64,000 bases of DNA from Lacibacter cauensis (lineage in GTDB: Bacteria; Bacteroidota; Bacteroidia; Chitinophagales; Chitinophagaceae). Shown piece by piece: positions 13,481 through 23,320 of this stretch. Position 1 is the first letter of the stretch. The number at the start of each line of letters is the position of its first letter. Where the stretch lies: assembly GCF_007830055.1 (NCBI RefSeq), contig NZ_VLLE01000002.1, forward strand, positions 383,953 through 447,952. The letters are read 5' to 3'. Position numbers and translations under genes: made by a program. The notes below the pieces were generated by a model, which saw only the letters and a program-made list of their open reading frames with translations, did no database searches and had not been told where the DNA came from.

Positions 13481-13625
13481 GCGACCTCTCCTTCGTCGAG
13501 GTGACGGGTTTCAATATTTTATTATACTCTTACACCCGTCATGTCGAGGAACGAGACATCTCTGAATCATCAGACTGTTGCGAATAATACTTATGTTATT
13601 CGTCAGACGTGGGCGTCAGACGAGT
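13481..13625. repeat. Composite inverted repeats between convergent genes
   Basis: The left element (13481-13510, GCGACCTCTCCTTCGTCGAG onwards) is roughly the reverse complement of the right element (13533-13562, ACCCGTCATGTCGAGGAACG onwards); both carry an ACCCGTCA end. A second small dyad follows: GCGAATAATAC / GTTATTCGTC around 13580-13603. The GTCATGTCGAGGAACGAGAC wording is a dispersed bacterial repeat to my recollection. The element may also terminate transcription for the genes on both sides, though no canonical hairpin-T-tract is seen. Confidence 0.6.
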
Positions 13626-13669
13626 TGTTTAACTGTATACTCTTCGTCTCTTTTTCTCTGTGTTGAAAA

Positions 13670-15115
13670 TCACCAATCATCACTCCTAAAACTGCTCACC
13701 GGAAAACCTTCTGTACTAAACAAATCACCCACCACAAAATCTTTAAATGCATAGCGCACAGCAACAGGGTCTTTTACATCGGGTGCAGAAACAACAATGG
13801 TTCCTCCACTGATCAATGCTTTTGCCGGACGGAAAATTTTATTGGCACCGGCTACTTCAAAATATTGTAAGGCTTTGCCATAACTGGTTAAACCATTCGG
13901 AGCACCGCTGAATTTAATGGTGATCGTATTGCCGCTTACTGTCATTGATTCGAAGGCCGGGCTTTCAGATCCAAAACCTTTCAGTCCGTAAGTTTTTGCC
14001 AAAGCCATATACGCTAAACGTTTGCTGCCTGTTGCTTTATCGCCGGGATGTATATTGAATTCTTCACCAATATCCATCAACACCGCCATGCCGCTGTTCG
14101 GAATTTTTGCAACAGCTTTCCGTTGCGCATCACGCAAATAAGCAGAGTTGTTGTTCACTGCGTTTACAGCAGCGTAGTTATAATAATTGTAAGGTGCTAT
14201 CTGGCAGAAGTAAAATGGAAAATCACCTTGTCCGCTTTGTTCACGAATCTGTTTTACAAAGGCAGGAAACAAGGTTTCATATTGCTTCGGACGATCATTA
14301 TTGCTTTCGCCCTGATACCATAAACAACCTTTAATGGTATAACCAAGAAATGCACCCAACATGCCATTGTATAAAACAGTTGCATTGCGGTTGTTGAGTC
14401 GTGCAGTATCTGTTGGTAAAGGCACCTGAATTTCAGGAAATGCTTTTAAAGTTTCAGCATCCATAAATGCTTCAACAGGCGAACCACCATAGCTGATGTT
14501 GATGACAGCAACCGGTACCTTCAATCTTTCTTGTAAAATTTTTGCAAAGTAATAAGCTGTTGCACTGAAATTGCTTACTGCTTCGGGTTCTGCTGTTTTC
14601 CATGTAGAGGCTTTTGTTGTATCCTGTGGAGTGCGTTGCACCGAACGTGGCACGGTGTACAAACGTATCTGATCGTTGGTAGAGTGGAAGATCGCATCAT
14701 TGCCGCCAAATATCGGTTGATCTCTGTAGCCTTTCATCGGCATTTCCATATTGCTTTGTCCGCTGCACAACCATACTTCACCCAATAAAATATTTTTGAT
14801 GGTAACAGGTTTGCCATCGCTCACTGTCATGCTGTATGGTCCGCCGGCAGCAGCTGTGCTGATTTTTGTTTTCCATTTACCGGCAGCATCGGCTTTAACC
14901 GAATACTTTGCTTTGTTCCAGGAAGTAGTAATGGTTACCGTGCTTCCTGCTTTTGCCCATCCCCAAATGGCAGCATCGGTTTGTTGCTGCAATACCATAT
15001 TATCACTGAAGAAATAAGGTAATTTAATTGTTGCATGAGCGCTGAAGACAAACGTTAGAACAAACAGGAGAGCAGCTGCACTTTTTGCATGCAGACGAAA
15101 AACAAATAAAGACAT
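13670..15115 (-). CDS. Sialate O-acetylesterase family protein (SGNH hydrolase), secreted
   Basis: The 481-residue protein has a signal peptide (LFVLTFVFSAHA, ending near residue 28), then a beta-sandwich (IKLPYFFSDNMVLQQ...). The SGNH/SASA core carries WLCSGQSNMEMP, with the nucleophile Ser near 121. The oxyanion block is GCLWYQGESNN near 285 and the DxxH-type block DIGEEFNIHPGDK near 350. Family members remove O-acetyl groups from sialic acids or plant polysaccharides. Given GH105/GH106 next door, deacetylation of an acetylated uronic acid or rhamnose is the likeliest role (inference). It is convergent to the hydrolase run and divergent from the AraC regulator; the 143-bp gap to the regulator should hold both promoters. 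Confidence 0.88.
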   Translation of the reverse strand: MSLFVFRLHAKSAAALLFVLTFVFSAHATIKLPYFFSDNMVLQQQTDAAIWGWAKAGSTVTITTSWNKAKYSVKADAAGKWKTKISTAAAGGPYSMTVSDGKPVTIKNILLGEVWLCSGQSNMEMPMKGYRDQPIFGGNDAIFHSTNDQIRLYTVPRSVQRTPQDTTKASTWKTAEPEAVSNFSATAYYFAKILQERLKVPVAVINISYGGSPVEAFMDAETLKAFPEIQVPLPTDTARLNNRNATVLYNGMLGAFLGYTIKGCLWYQGESNNDRPKQYETLFPAFVKQIREQSGQGDFPFYFCQIAPYNYYNYAAVNAVNNNSAYLRDAQRKAVAKIPNSGMAVLMDIGEEFNIHPGDKATGSKRLAYMALAKTYGLKGFGSESPAFESMTVSGNTITIKFSGAPNGLTSYGKALQYFEVAGANKIFRPAKALISGGTIVVSAPDVKDPVAVRYAFKDFVVGDLFSTEGFPVSSFRSDDW

Positions 15116-15258
15116 GATCGGTTGTTTAAGTGTTGCCGAAATTACTGGTTTCTTTCAGTTCTCCCGTCAACCGGCTTTATTTCTATAAGTGGCGAACAGG
15201 ATTTGTTCCATGAATTTCTTTTTTAGTAATTTTCATGCCGCATTCAGTTGCTTGCAGT

Positions 15259-16191
15259 ATGAAGGAAAAGGATAATAAAGAAGGTTCGCATAAAAATATC
15301 TGGTACGGTGTAGGTCGCCAGCGTATTGAAATACCTAAAACTATTTTAAAGTCGAGGGTTAACAGCAATCCTATGCTGCAGCATTTACACATCCATTCCA
15401 TCGGCTATTATCCAAAAGCAAAAGATCATTTCACGTACCGTAAGAAAGGCTTGCCTGAAAACTTTTTGTTTTATTGTGTAGATGGCCATGGCTTTTTTCA
15501 GGTTGGCAAACAGCGGTATGAAGTTGGTCCGAATGAATTTTTTATTCTTCCGCAGAATGTGGAGCATACCTATGGCAGCAGCCCCGATCATCCATGGACG
15601 ATTTACTGGATTCATTTCGGCGGCGATTCGTTACCGCAGTTTAACGAAGTACAGGAAGTACAAAAGCATTTTAAACCGGAATATGTAAAGAATAATGGGG
15701 AGATTATTCCCATTTTCATGAAGATTTACAAAACACTGGAACTGGGTTACAGTATCGATAACCTGTTGTTTGCAAACATGTGTCTGTCACATTTCCTCAC
15801 ATTGTTCATTTACAATTCACGCCATTACACGGCAACAGCAAACGATAAACTCGATTGTGTAGACAGTGCCATTCTTTTTATGCAGGAACATATCAACGAT
15901 AATATTTCGTTGAATGATTTAAGCAAGCAGTATAATTATTCTGTATCACGTTTTTCAAATCTGTTCAAGCAAAAAACAGGCTATGCACCCATCGATTATT
16001 TTCTGCAGTTGAAAATGCAGAAAGCCTGTCAGCAGTTAGATTTCAGCGATCGTTCAATTAAAGACATTGCCTTCAGTATGGGCTTTGATGATCCTTACTA
16101 CTTCTCCAAACGCTTCCGTACCATTATTGGTATGTCGCCAAAGAAATACCGCACAAGGCGCCTGGATGAAGCGAAGTTGAACATGAGTTAA
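15259..16191 (+). CDS. AraC-family transcriptional regulator
   Basis: This is a 310-residue regulator. An N-terminal cupin-type sensor domain (about 25-180; HLHIHSIGYYPKAKDHFTYRK, GFFQVGKQRYEVGPNEFFILPQNVEHTY) is followed by a double helix-turn-helix (about 210-305). The second helix-turn-helix carries the AraC signature IKDIAFSMGFDDPYYFSKRFRTIIGMSPKKYR. ATG 15259 (MKEKDNK) is preferred; ATG 15235 would add eight residues and is possible. Divergent orientation from the esterase and proximity to the hydrolases make it the likely sugar-responsive activator of this locus. Its stop overlaps that of the convergent DUF2339 gene by 4 bases. Confidence 0.9.
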   Translation: MKEKDNKEGSHKNIWYGVGRQRIEIPKTILKSRVNSNPMLQHLHIHSIGYYPKAKDHFTYRKKGLPENFLFYCVDGHGFFQVGKQRYEVGPNEFFILPQNVEHTYGSSPDHPWTIYWIHFGGDSLPQFNEVQEVQKHFKPEYVKNNGEIIPIFMKIYKTLELGYSIDNLLFANMCLSHFLTLFIYNSRHYTATANDKLDCVDSAILFMQEHINDNISLNDLSKQYNYSVSRFSNLFKQKTGYAPIDYFLQLKMQKACQQLDFSDRSIKDIAFSMGFDDPYYFSKRFRTIIGMSPKKYRTRRLDEAKLNMS

Positions 16192-17567
16192 CCCTGCAGT
16201 AGTTTCTGCTGGTTATCTTTTGCAAATAATAAATCTTTGTACTTCTGGTAGAGAAAAGAGATAACCAGCAGCACAACACCTATAGCGATATAGGTAATAA
16301 TCTTTTCAACTGTAGAAAAGCGCAGGCTATCTACCAATACTAATTTAAAAAGGGTGATGCCGAACAAGCCGATTGAAAAGAAACGGAGTATTCTTTTCTT
16401 CAGCAAAAAGCCGGCAGCAAACAACCCAATGGCAGCTGCAATCCAAATCGCAGAAACAGTTATTCCCTCATATTTTATCGGAACAAATACGATCAATAGC
16501 AGAATGCCCGAAAGCATATACCAGGTGCTCAACTTGTTATATGTTGGCAACAGTTTGTAAACAAGAGCGCTTAACAGCAAATGGAATAAACCATCAAACA
16601 ACGTAATGTTTGCAAACACATCATCATTAACCGCATTTTTATAGAGTTGCAGAACGGAAACATAGGAGAGCAGACTAAGTGTACCGGTTAACAGGAAATC
16701 AATATCCGGCATGGTTTGTTTGCGCAGTATGCGGAAGCCTAAAACAGTAGCGGTGAATAATGCAAAGAAAGCGGCAGTAAAAAAGAAGCCTGTTCCAAAC
16801 CACAGCTTGTCGTTGTACTGCAATACAAGCCAGGAAATAAAAATGATCCAGGTAAATGAAAACGATAAGTACTTCAGCAATTGCCAGTCTTTTCTGAACG
16901 ATATAAACAAGATACCGGAGTTAATGATAAACAGGTAGGAGAACAATGCGGCCATGTTTCCCGATTCGCCCCCAACAAGAAAAGGAATACCATACGCACC
17001 AACAAAGGCCAGTGTGGCAATTTCCTGCCGGTTAAACCGCAAGGCTACAATCGTTGTTGCAATGGTTAATGCCACCATCAGGGCAAATGCAACAGGCCGA
17101 TCAATAAAGCCATAAAATTCAAATGCACCATAGGTGGTAAAGTAACAGGTGGCAGCAGCACCGCTAAACAAAATGGCACTGAAGGCTTCGTACTTTTTTC
17201 GCAATACAACACTGAGCAAAAGCAATGCAGCACCGGCTACATAGGCAAGTATGATGCGCAGTAGCGGGGAGATGAGGTTTTTATCGATGGCAAATTTTAC
17301 ACCAATGGCAATACCAATTAACAGCACAACGATGCCTACAAGATTCAACAGCTTTAAACCAATGAATTGCTCCAGGCTGAACGCTGGTTTCTTTTGCGGA
17401 GGTGGAACAGGCTGGAACGAAGCCCGGACGTCGGGGTTATTGTAAATAAAGTTCCGCAGTTGGTTCTTGAGTTGAAGTAACTCCTGGCGGTCGTTTTCCT
17501 GTTGAGCCTCCAGCTTTTTCATTTGCTCAATCAGTTGCTGTAATTCCTGTTTTGAATTGTCTGTCAT
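16188..17567 (-). CDS. DUF2339-type polytopic membrane protein
   Basis: The 459-residue protein starts at the ATG at 17567 (MTDNSKQELQQLIEQ). It has an N-terminal coiled coil (1-50, Q/E/K-rich), a proline-rich linker (FQPVPPPQKKPAF), and then about 13 hydrophobic helices beginning LNLVGIVVLLIGIAIGVKFAID. This matches DUF2339, a widespread inner-membrane family without a known reaction. Upstream in-frame codons to 17660 look like non-coding, phenylalanine-rich read-through. The stop overlaps the AraC stop tail to tail. Confidence 0.8.
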   Translation of the reverse strand: MTDNSKQELQQLIEQMKKLEAQQENDRQELLQLKNQLRNFIYNNPDVRASFQPVPPPQKKPAFSLEQFIGLKLLNLVGIVVLLIGIAIGVKFAIDKNLISPLLRIILAYVAGAALLLLSVVLRKKYEAFSAILFSGAAATCYFTTYGAFEFYGFIDRPVAFALMVALTIATTIVALRFNRQEIATLAFVGAYGIPFLVGGESGNMAALFSYLFIINSGILFISFRKDWQLLKYLSFSFTWIIFISWLVLQYNDKLWFGTGFFFTAAFFALFTATVLGFRILRKQTMPDIDFLLTGTLSLLSYVSVLQLYKNAVNDDVFANITLFDGLFHLLLSALVYKLLPTYNKLSTWYMLSGILLLIVFVPIKYEGITVSAIWIAAAIGLFAAGFLLKKRILRFFSIGLFGITLFKLVLVDSLRFSTVEKIITYIAIGVVLLVISFLYQKYKDLLFAKDNQQKLLQG

Positions 17568-17772
17568 GGAACTAAAGTATACATCTGACTGAAGAAAAAA
17601 ATTGACAATGGTCAAAAAAAAGTTGGTAAGTTGAAGATTGCTGTAAGGCTGCCGTAGCATGGTTCGTTAAATTTCGGGCATCACTTTTGACCTAAGAGCT
17701 TGTTAAAAGCCTGCATTTGTACGAACGGCTTAGTAGAAGTCGGCTTTTCTCGTTATTTTTACCTAATCGTTT

Positions 17773-19941
17773 ATGTCAAATTTTATCCAATATATGTTCA
17801 GTAAAAAGAGTTTAGTGATCATACTTGTTCTCCTGCTGGGGGGCAGTATCTTTTTTGCCGTACAATCATCCGGTATCCGCAGAGAACCTTCTAACCGTTT
17901 TGAACGCATCCTGAAGTTAATAGGTGAGTTCTTGGAAGAAGGGCATTATAATCCCAAAAAGATTGATGATGATTTTTCCAAAGTGGTATTCGAGAAGTTT
18001 ATGAAGAATCTCGATTCGGAAAAATCTTATTTCCTGCAATCAGACATCAAAGAGTTTAAGAAATACGAAGCTCGTATTGATGATGAGATTCATGGAGCAC
18101 AGCTGGAATCGTTCTATGCCATTAATACTGTTTACAAAAAGCGCATGGAAGAAGTAGCAGCTTTGTACAAAGAAATTCTGCAAAAGCCATTCGACTTTAA
18201 TGTTGATGAAAAATACAACGACGATGACGATAAGCGTACTTATCCGAAGAACGAAGCAGAACGTAAAGAGGCCTGGCGCTTAAAGCTGAAGTATTATGCA
18301 CTCGATCGTTATGTAGACCTGTTGGAACAGCAGGAAAAGAATAAGGGCAAAGAAGGCTTTGAGGCAAAAACTAATGCCCAGCTGGAGAAAGAAGCCCGTG
18401 AAAAAGTGTTGAAGACTTTCGACCGTATGTTCGATCGTTTGCGTAATCGTTTTAAGGATGAAGACCGCTTCAACTACCTGGTAAATAGTATTACCGAAAC
18501 TATGGACCCGCACACGAACTACTTGCCACCTTTGGAAAAAATTGCTTTTGATGAGCAAATGAGTGCAGGTGAGTTTTTTGGTATCGGTGCTTCTTTACAG
18601 GAAGAAGATGGTAACATTAAAATTGCGTCTATTGTTGCCGGTGGCGCAGCTGCCAAATCGGGCGAAATACAGGTGGGCGATTTTATTTTGAAAGTAGCTC
18701 AGGGTAATGGTGAGCCACAGGATTTAACCGGTTTTGAGGTGCCTGATGCGGTGCGATTGATTCGTGGAAAAAAAGATACTGAAGTACGTGTAACCATCAA
18801 AAAGCCGAGCGGGGCTATTAAAGTGGTTTCGATGATTCGTGAAAAAATTGACCTGGAAGAAAACCGTGCAAAAAGCACCATTATTAAAGGACCGGATAAT
18901 CATAAAATCGGATACATCTTTTTACCTGCTTTTTATGCCGACTTCCAGGATGCGAACGGTAACCGTTGTGCACAGGATGTGGCAAAAGAAATTATTAAAC
19001 TGAAAGCGGAAGGTGTGCAGGGATTAATCATCGATCTGCGTTTAAATGGCGGTGGATCGTTAATGGAAACAGTGGAAATGGTTGGTTTGTTTATTGAAGA
19101 AGGTCCGGTTGTACAGGTGAAAAGCAGAGACGAAGCGCCAACAATTCTCCGTGACCGTAACAAGAATGTGTTATGGGAAGGTCCATTAACCGTCATGGTG
19201 AATGAGTTCAGTGCTTCTGCATCAGAAATTTTTGCAGGTGCTATCCAGGATTATAAGCGTGGATTGGTAGTGGGCAGTACCTCAACCTATGGTAAAGGAA
19301 CTGTACAACGCAATATTGAACTGGATCGTGCAAGCTGGGTAAGCAATAATCCTTCTGATCTCGGTAACATCAAGCTTACATTACAGAAGTTTTACCGTGT
19401 AACGGGTGCAAGTACACAATTGAAGGGTGTGGTGCCGGATATTGTGTTGCCTGATCAGTACGAATACCTGAAGATGCGTGAAAAAGATGAACCGACGGCA
19501 TTGCCTTGGGATGAAATTGGAAGTGCGCAGTTCAAAACATGGAAATCTGATTTTGATCTGAATTACATCGTTCAGCAAAGCAAACAGCGTGTAGCACAGA
19601 GCCCGGCATTTAAACAGATTGTTGAAAAAACAAACTGGCTTTCAAGTTATGATGGCAAGCACTTCTCGTTAAAAATTGATAAGTTCCGCCAGGAAAAGAA
19701 AACCCTCGGTAACACCATTCAGGCAATTGATTCGGTAACTAAGCTGAATACGCCTTTGGATGTAGTAAATCTTGATGCTGATCTCGCTGTAATAAAAGGT
19801 AATACCAATAAAGAAGAACGGAACAAATTGTTCATTACCCGTCTTAAAAATGATTTACACCTCGGTGAAACCGTAAACATTATGAGTGACATGATTCAGC
19901 AGAAGCTAATTGCACAGAATAAGCAAGCTGCGAAAAATTAA
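17773..19941 (+). CDS. prc: C-terminal processing peptidase Prc/Tsp (S41)
   Basis: The 722-residue protein carries an N-terminal membrane anchor (SLVIILVLLLGGSIFFAV, 13-30) and a helical Tsp N-domain (40-225). A PDZ domain follows (about 235-320; GEFFGIGASLQEEDGNIKIASIVAGGAAAKSG), then the S41 protease core. The catalytic serine lies within FSASASE (479-485) and the lysine is K508 in STYGKGTVQ. The C-terminal Tsp helical domain follows. It degrades or trims envelope proteins by their C-termini in the periplasm. It is monocistronic, ending before a strong hairpin at 19969. Confidence 0.94.
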   Translation: MSNFIQYMFSKKSLVIILVLLLGGSIFFAVQSSGIRREPSNRFERILKLIGEFLEEGHYNPKKIDDDFSKVVFEKFMKNLDSEKSYFLQSDIKEFKKYEARIDDEIHGAQLESFYAINTVYKKRMEEVAALYKEILQKPFDFNVDEKYNDDDDKRTYPKNEAERKEAWRLKLKYYALDRYVDLLEQQEKNKGKEGFEAKTNAQLEKEAREKVLKTFDRMFDRLRNRFKDEDRFNYLVNSITETMDPHTNYLPPLEKIAFDEQMSAGEFFGIGASLQEEDGNIKIASIVAGGAAAKSGEIQVGDFILKVAQGNGEPQDLTGFEVPDAVRLIRGKKDTEVRVTIKKPSGAIKVVSMIREKIDLEENRAKSTIIKGPDNHKIGYIFLPAFYADFQDANGNRCAQDVAKEIIKLKAEGVQGLIIDLRLNGGGSLMETVEMVGLFIEEGPVVQVKSRDEAPTILRDRNKNVLWEGPLTVMVNEFSASASEIFAGAIQDYKRGLVVGSTSTYGKGTVQRNIELDRASWVSNNPSDLGNIKLTLQKFYRVTGASTQLKGVVPDIVLPDQYEYLKMREKDEPTALPWDEIGSAQFKTWKSDFDLNYIVQQSKQRVAQSPAFKQIVEKTNWLSSYDGKHFSLKIDKFRQEKKTLGNTIQAIDSVTKLNTPLDVVNLDADLAVIKGNTNKEERNKLFITRLKNDLHLGETVNIMSDMIQQKLIAQNKQAAKN

Positions 19942-19968
19942 TAGTATGAGATAACACAGCTATAACGA

Positions 19969-19995
19969 AAACGCCCCGCAGTATGCGGGGCGTTT
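19969..19995. terminator. Bidirectional terminator between prc and threonine aldolase
   Basis: A perfect GC-rich stem, AACGCCCCGCA / TGCGGGGCGTT, has a three-base loop. A-rich sequence lies before and T-rich after, so it can serve both convergent genes. Confidence 0.92.
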
Positions 19996-19999
19996 GCTT

Positions 20000-21025
20000 T
20001 TATGAAATCTTCTGTAGTAAATCTATACATCGCTGCACCATTGCCTCACTCACATCCAAATGCAAAACAAAACGTATCTGCTGTTTACCCATGGTAAAAC
20101 AAAGAATACCTTTTTCTTTCAGCTGAAGTACCAGCTGTTCTGCGTTAATATGGTCTTTCACTCTAAAAATGACAATATTGGTTTCAACGGGTAACACCGT
20201 TTCAACGTTTGGATTAGATAGGAGAGCGGCCTCTATCAGTTTAGCATGTTGATGATCGACCGCCAATCGTTCAATATGGTTCTCCAACGCATATAATCCT
20301 GCAGCAGCAATTATACCGGCCTGCCGCATTCCTCCGCCAAAAGCTTTGCGTATGCGCCTTGCTTTTTTAATCTTTTCTTTCGTACCCAACAATACACTGC
20401 CCACCGGTGCACCCAAACCTTTACTCAGGCAAATGGATATGGAATCGAACAACCGACCGTAATCGTTGGCTTGTTGTTGTTTTTCAACCAATGCATTGAA
20501 CAGGCGGGCTCCGTCGAGGTGGAGAATAAGACCGTTTGACGTACAAACTTCTTTGATGGCTTCAATCTCGGCAAGGTTATAACAGCTTCCCCCGCCACGG
20601 TTACTGGTATTTTCAAGCACCACCAGACTCGATAGGGCTTTGTGAATATCCTCTTTGTTATTGATGCCTTCGGCTACCTGCGTTGCGGTAACACGGCCAC
20701 GGTTGCCTTGCAACAGCCGAACAGAAGCACCTGAATTGAACGCAATGCCGCCCCCTTCGTACTGGTACACATGGCTCAGCTCATCACAAATCACCTCATC
20801 GCCGGGTTGGGTGTGCATTTTTATGGCAATCTGGTTGGTCATAGTGCCCGATGGACAGAACAAACCGGCCTCCATTCCAAACATCCTTGCTGCTGCTTCC
20901 TCCAACTTATTCACAGTTGGGTCTTCCCCAAAAACATCGTCACCGACAGGCGCTTCCCACATGGCTTCCTGCATGGCTTTGGTAGGTTTTGTTACGGTAT
21001 CACTTCTTAAGTCAATCCATTCCAT
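20000..21025 (-). CDS. Low-specificity L-threonine aldolase
   Basis: This 341-residue fold-type I PLP enzyme of the beta-eliminating lyase family has [18 protein letters not shown] at the N-terminus. GVFCPSG-like and H-containing loops follow ([14 protein letters not shown]), with the PLP-contacting [11 protein letters not shown] (168-178) and the Schiff-base Lys K202 in [12 protein letters not shown]. It cleaves L-threonine or allo-threonine to glycine and acetaldehyde. The length is normal for the family. It stands alone, convergent with prc. The 282-bp gap upstream, shared with rpoD, shows only the rpoD-side promoter element. Confidence 0.92.
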   Translation of the reverse strand: MEWIDLRSDTVTKPTKAMQEAMWEAPVGDDVFGEDPTVNKLEEAAARMFGMEAGLFCPSGTMTNQIAIKMHTQPGDEVICDELSHVYQYEGGGIAFNSGASVRLLQGNRGRVTATQVAEGINNKEDIHKALSSLVVLENTSNRGGGSCYNLAEIEAIKEVCTSNGLILHLDGARLFNALVEKQQQANDYGRLFDSISICLSKGLGAPVGSVLLGTKEKIKKARRIRKAFGGGMRQAGIIAAAGLYALENHIERLAVDHQHAKLIEAALLSNPNVETVLPVETNIVIFRVKDHINAEQLVLQLKEKGILCFTMGKQQIRFVLHLDVSEAMVQRCIDLLQKIS

Positions 21026-21203
21026 ATCAATGATTTAATTCGTTTGCAAAGTAGTTGATCCTTGTGGTATTTTCAGTAAAAATAAACAAAGCGAAGCTGG
21101 GAAGCGTTGTATATACGAAGGAAGTTTGAACCGTAAAAGGTAGAAGAAGGCCCTATTTGGCTTCAATTATCAACATAGACTATGAAAAACGACGATTGAT
21201 GAT

Positions 21204-21211
21204 TACCTTTG
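21204..21211 (+). promoter_or_regulatory. Bacteroidota -7 element (TACCTTTG) upstream of rpoD
   Basis: TACCTTTG matches the TAnnTTTG consensus of the Bacteroidota primary sigma. It lies 96 bases before the rpoD ATG. No convincing TTTG -33 element is seen at the right distance. Confidence 0.5.
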
Positions 21212-21307
21212 CAAACGGTTTACAGTGGATTCTTAACCAGATTTTTGCAACTCCCGGTCAAATTTCCCTGTCTAAGTAACGTTTCAAACAATTAAGAGGA
21301 ATTCAAT

Positions 21308-22168
21308 ATGCGGCAGCTCAAAATTGCAACACAGATTACCAATCGTGATTCACAAGCGGTTGAAAAGTATTTACAGGAAATTTCGAAGATCCCCATGATT
21401 ACGCCGGAAGAGGAAACAACCCTTGCACAGCGAATTAAAATGGGCGATCAACGGGCTTTGGATAAATTGGTTCAATCGAACCTGCGTTTCGTGGTTTCTG
21501 TGGCTAAGCAATACCAACACCAGGGTTTATCGTTAAGTGATCTGATCAATGAGGGTAACCTCGGTTTGATCAAAGCTGCTCAACGTTTCGATGAAACCAA
21601 AGGTTTTAAATTCATTTCTTACGCTGTTTGGTGGATCCGTCAGTCGATTTTGCAGGCTTTGGCCGAGCAGGGTCGTTTGGTGCGTTTGCCACAAAACAAG
21701 ATCGGTACTTACAACAAAGCGAACAAAGCATACATGGCGTTCGAACAGGAACATGAGCGTGAGCCTTCTACCGAAGAGCTGGCTGATATCCTGGAAATGA
21801 GCGAAACAGAGATCAACAACATTTTCCAAAGTAATACCCGCCATACTTCACTCGATGCACCTGTGCACGAAGCAGAAGATGTGGCCATGGGCGATTTGCT
21901 GGAAGGCAGTGATGATACCGACGAAGATGTAATGAAAGATTCGCTGCGTAACGAAATCCGTCGTGTACTGAAGTCACTCAGCCCACGTGAAGCGGAAATT
22001 GTAAATGCATATTTTGGTTTAGATGGCGAAAATGGTGTAACCATTGAACAAATTGGTCAGAAATACGATTTAACAAAAGAACGTATCCGCCAGATCAAAG
22101 AAAGAGCAATTAAACGCCTGCAGAAAGCACGCTACAGCAATGCGCTGAAGAGCTACCTGGGCAATTAA
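21308..22168 (+). CDS. rpoD: Primary RNA polymerase sigma factor (RpoD/SigA)
   Basis: The 286-residue protein is the compact form of sigma-70 typical of Bacteroidota, lacking the long N-terminal region 1.1. Region 1.2 is SQAVEKYLQEISKIPMITPEEE. Regions 2.1-2.4 contain NLRFVVSVAKQY, LINEGNLGLIKAAQRFD and GFKFISYAVWWIRQSI. Region 3 is EREPSTEELADIL. Region 4 is LSPREAEIVNAYFGL followed by the helix-turn-helix TIEQIGQKYDLTKERIRQIKERAIKRL. It directs housekeeping transcription from the TTTG/TAnnTTTG promoters noted in this window. An acidic loop (LLEGSDDTDEDV) sits between regions 3 and 4. A terminator follows. Confidence 0.96.
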   Translation: MRQLKIATQITNRDSQAVEKYLQEISKIPMITPEEETTLAQRIKMGDQRALDKLVQSNLRFVVSVAKQYQHQGLSLSDLINEGNLGLIKAAQRFDETKGFKFISYAVWWIRQSILQALAEQGRLVRLPQNKIGTYNKANKAYMAFEQEHEREPSTEELADILEMSETEINNIFQSNTRHTSLDAPVHEAEDVAMGDLLEGSDDTDEDVMKDSLRNEIRRVLKSLSPREAEIVNAYFGLDGENGVTIEQIGQKYDLTKERIRQIKERAIKRLQKARYSNALKSYLGN

Positions 22169-22196
22169 GATATAGAATAATGGGTATTAAGTATCG

Positions 22197-22223
22197 AACC
22201 CCGGCCAAAGCGTCGGGGTTTTT
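22197..22223 (+). terminator. Terminator after rpoD
   Basis: The stem AACCCCG / CGGGGTT is followed by TTTC, 28 bases after the stop. Confidence 0.85.
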
Positions 22224-22341
22224 CATTACAAATACTTTACACGTTAAAAGCAACAATTAACGGTTGGTTACTGTTATGATAAGTGTTCTCAAGTTAATTT
22301 TGAACAACAGGTAACCCGAATAAAAACGTTTGAATTAAAAC

Positions 22342-23229
22342 ATGAAATACATCGTTACAGCTGTTTTACTGTTTGCATTATTGGGCTGCGAAAAGAAAGT
22401 AGAGTTTGATTTAAATGAAACAATACCGCTCTTAACTGTTGATGCTTCCATTGAAACAGGACAGGGGCCAACAGTGGTTTTAACCAAAAGCCTTAATTAT
22501 TTTTCAAAAGTTTCTGCAGAGGTTTTAGGTAATACGATCATCAAAGATGCAGAAGTGTACCTGTCAACAGGCAATAAAACCCATCAGCTACGCAGGTACG
22601 ATGTTGTTTTACCCGGCACAAGCATTCCCTTCAGTTATTACAGCAGCGATACGGCTAATCCATCAACCATCATCCGTGGAGAGGAAGGACAATCGTACAG
22701 GCTGCGTATTGTTTGGCAAGGGAAAGAATACACTTCATCTACAACTATACCAACACTCCGCAAAGTCATTGATTCGTTATGGTGGGTAAAAGCGCCCAAC
22801 ACACCCGATACCAGTAAAAAGGTGATCGTTCGTGCAAGGGTAATCGATCCGCAGCCTTTTGGCGATTATGCCCGTTATTTTACCAGCGTAAACAACGGCG
22901 TGTTTTTGCCGGGTTTCAACTCTGTATTTGACGATGCGTTTGTAAACGGCACAACCTACACGGTTGACGTGGACAAAGGCGTTGATCGGAATGCTGAACT
23001 TGACTTCGAGGAATATGGCTTTTTCCGTAAAGGTGATACGGTAACCATCAAATTCAGCAACATCAATAAAGCCACTTTCGATTTCTGGCGTACAGTAGAA
23101 TACAGCTATCAAAGCATTGGTAACCCGTTTTCAACTCCAACAAAAATCATCGGCAACATCAGCAACGGTGCATTGGGTTATTTCGGAGGTTATGCCAACC
23201 AGTTTACTACGGTTACAATTCCCCGTTAA
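22342..23229 (+). CDS. DUF4249-type outer-membrane lipoprotein
   Basis: The 295-residue protein has a lipoprotein signal (MKYIVTAVLLFALLGCEKK; lipobox LLGC, acylated Cys at residue 16). The body (ETIPLLTVDASIETGQGPTVVLTKSLNYFS, then TIIKDAEVYLS and GEEGQSYRLRIVWQGKEYTSSTTIP) matches DUF4249. These lipoproteins normally sit beside a TonB-dependent receptor. No receptor is adjacent here; trxB follows and rpoD precedes, so it is an orphan or its partner is elsewhere. Function is unknown; a role in surface binding or uptake is inferred from the family. Confidence 0.82.
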   Translation: MKYIVTAVLLFALLGCEKKVEFDLNETIPLLTVDASIETGQGPTVVLTKSLNYFSKVSAEVLGNTIIKDAEVYLSTGNKTHQLRRYDVVLPGTSIPFSYYSSDTANPSTIIRGEEGQSYRLRIVWQGKEYTSSTTIPTLRKVIDSLWWVKAPNTPDTSKKVIVRARVIDPQPFGDYARYFTSVNNGVFLPGFNSVFDDAFVNGTTYTVDVDKGVDRNAELDFEEYGFFRKGDTVTIKFSNINKATFDFWRTVEYSYQSIGNPFSTPTKIIGNISNGALGYFGGYANQFTTVTIPR

Positions 23230-23286
23230 TTATCCACAGCCATGTTCATTGTAACGCAGGTTACATTTTCATTGCACAGATAGGGC

Positions 23287-23294
23287 TAAATTTG
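23287..23294 (+). promoter_or_regulatory. -7 element (TAAATTTG) upstream of trxB
   Basis: TAAATTTG fits TAnnTTTG exactly and lies 26 bases before the ATG at 23321, implying a short leader. The -33 element is not clear. Confidence 0.5.
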
Positions 23295-23320
23295 TCGACT
23301 AAAATTTTTTGAAGACGATT

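Noticed and set aside
15385-15615. Minus-strand frame inside the AraC gene
   Set aside because: The plus-strand AraC regulator is unambiguous; this is a shadow.
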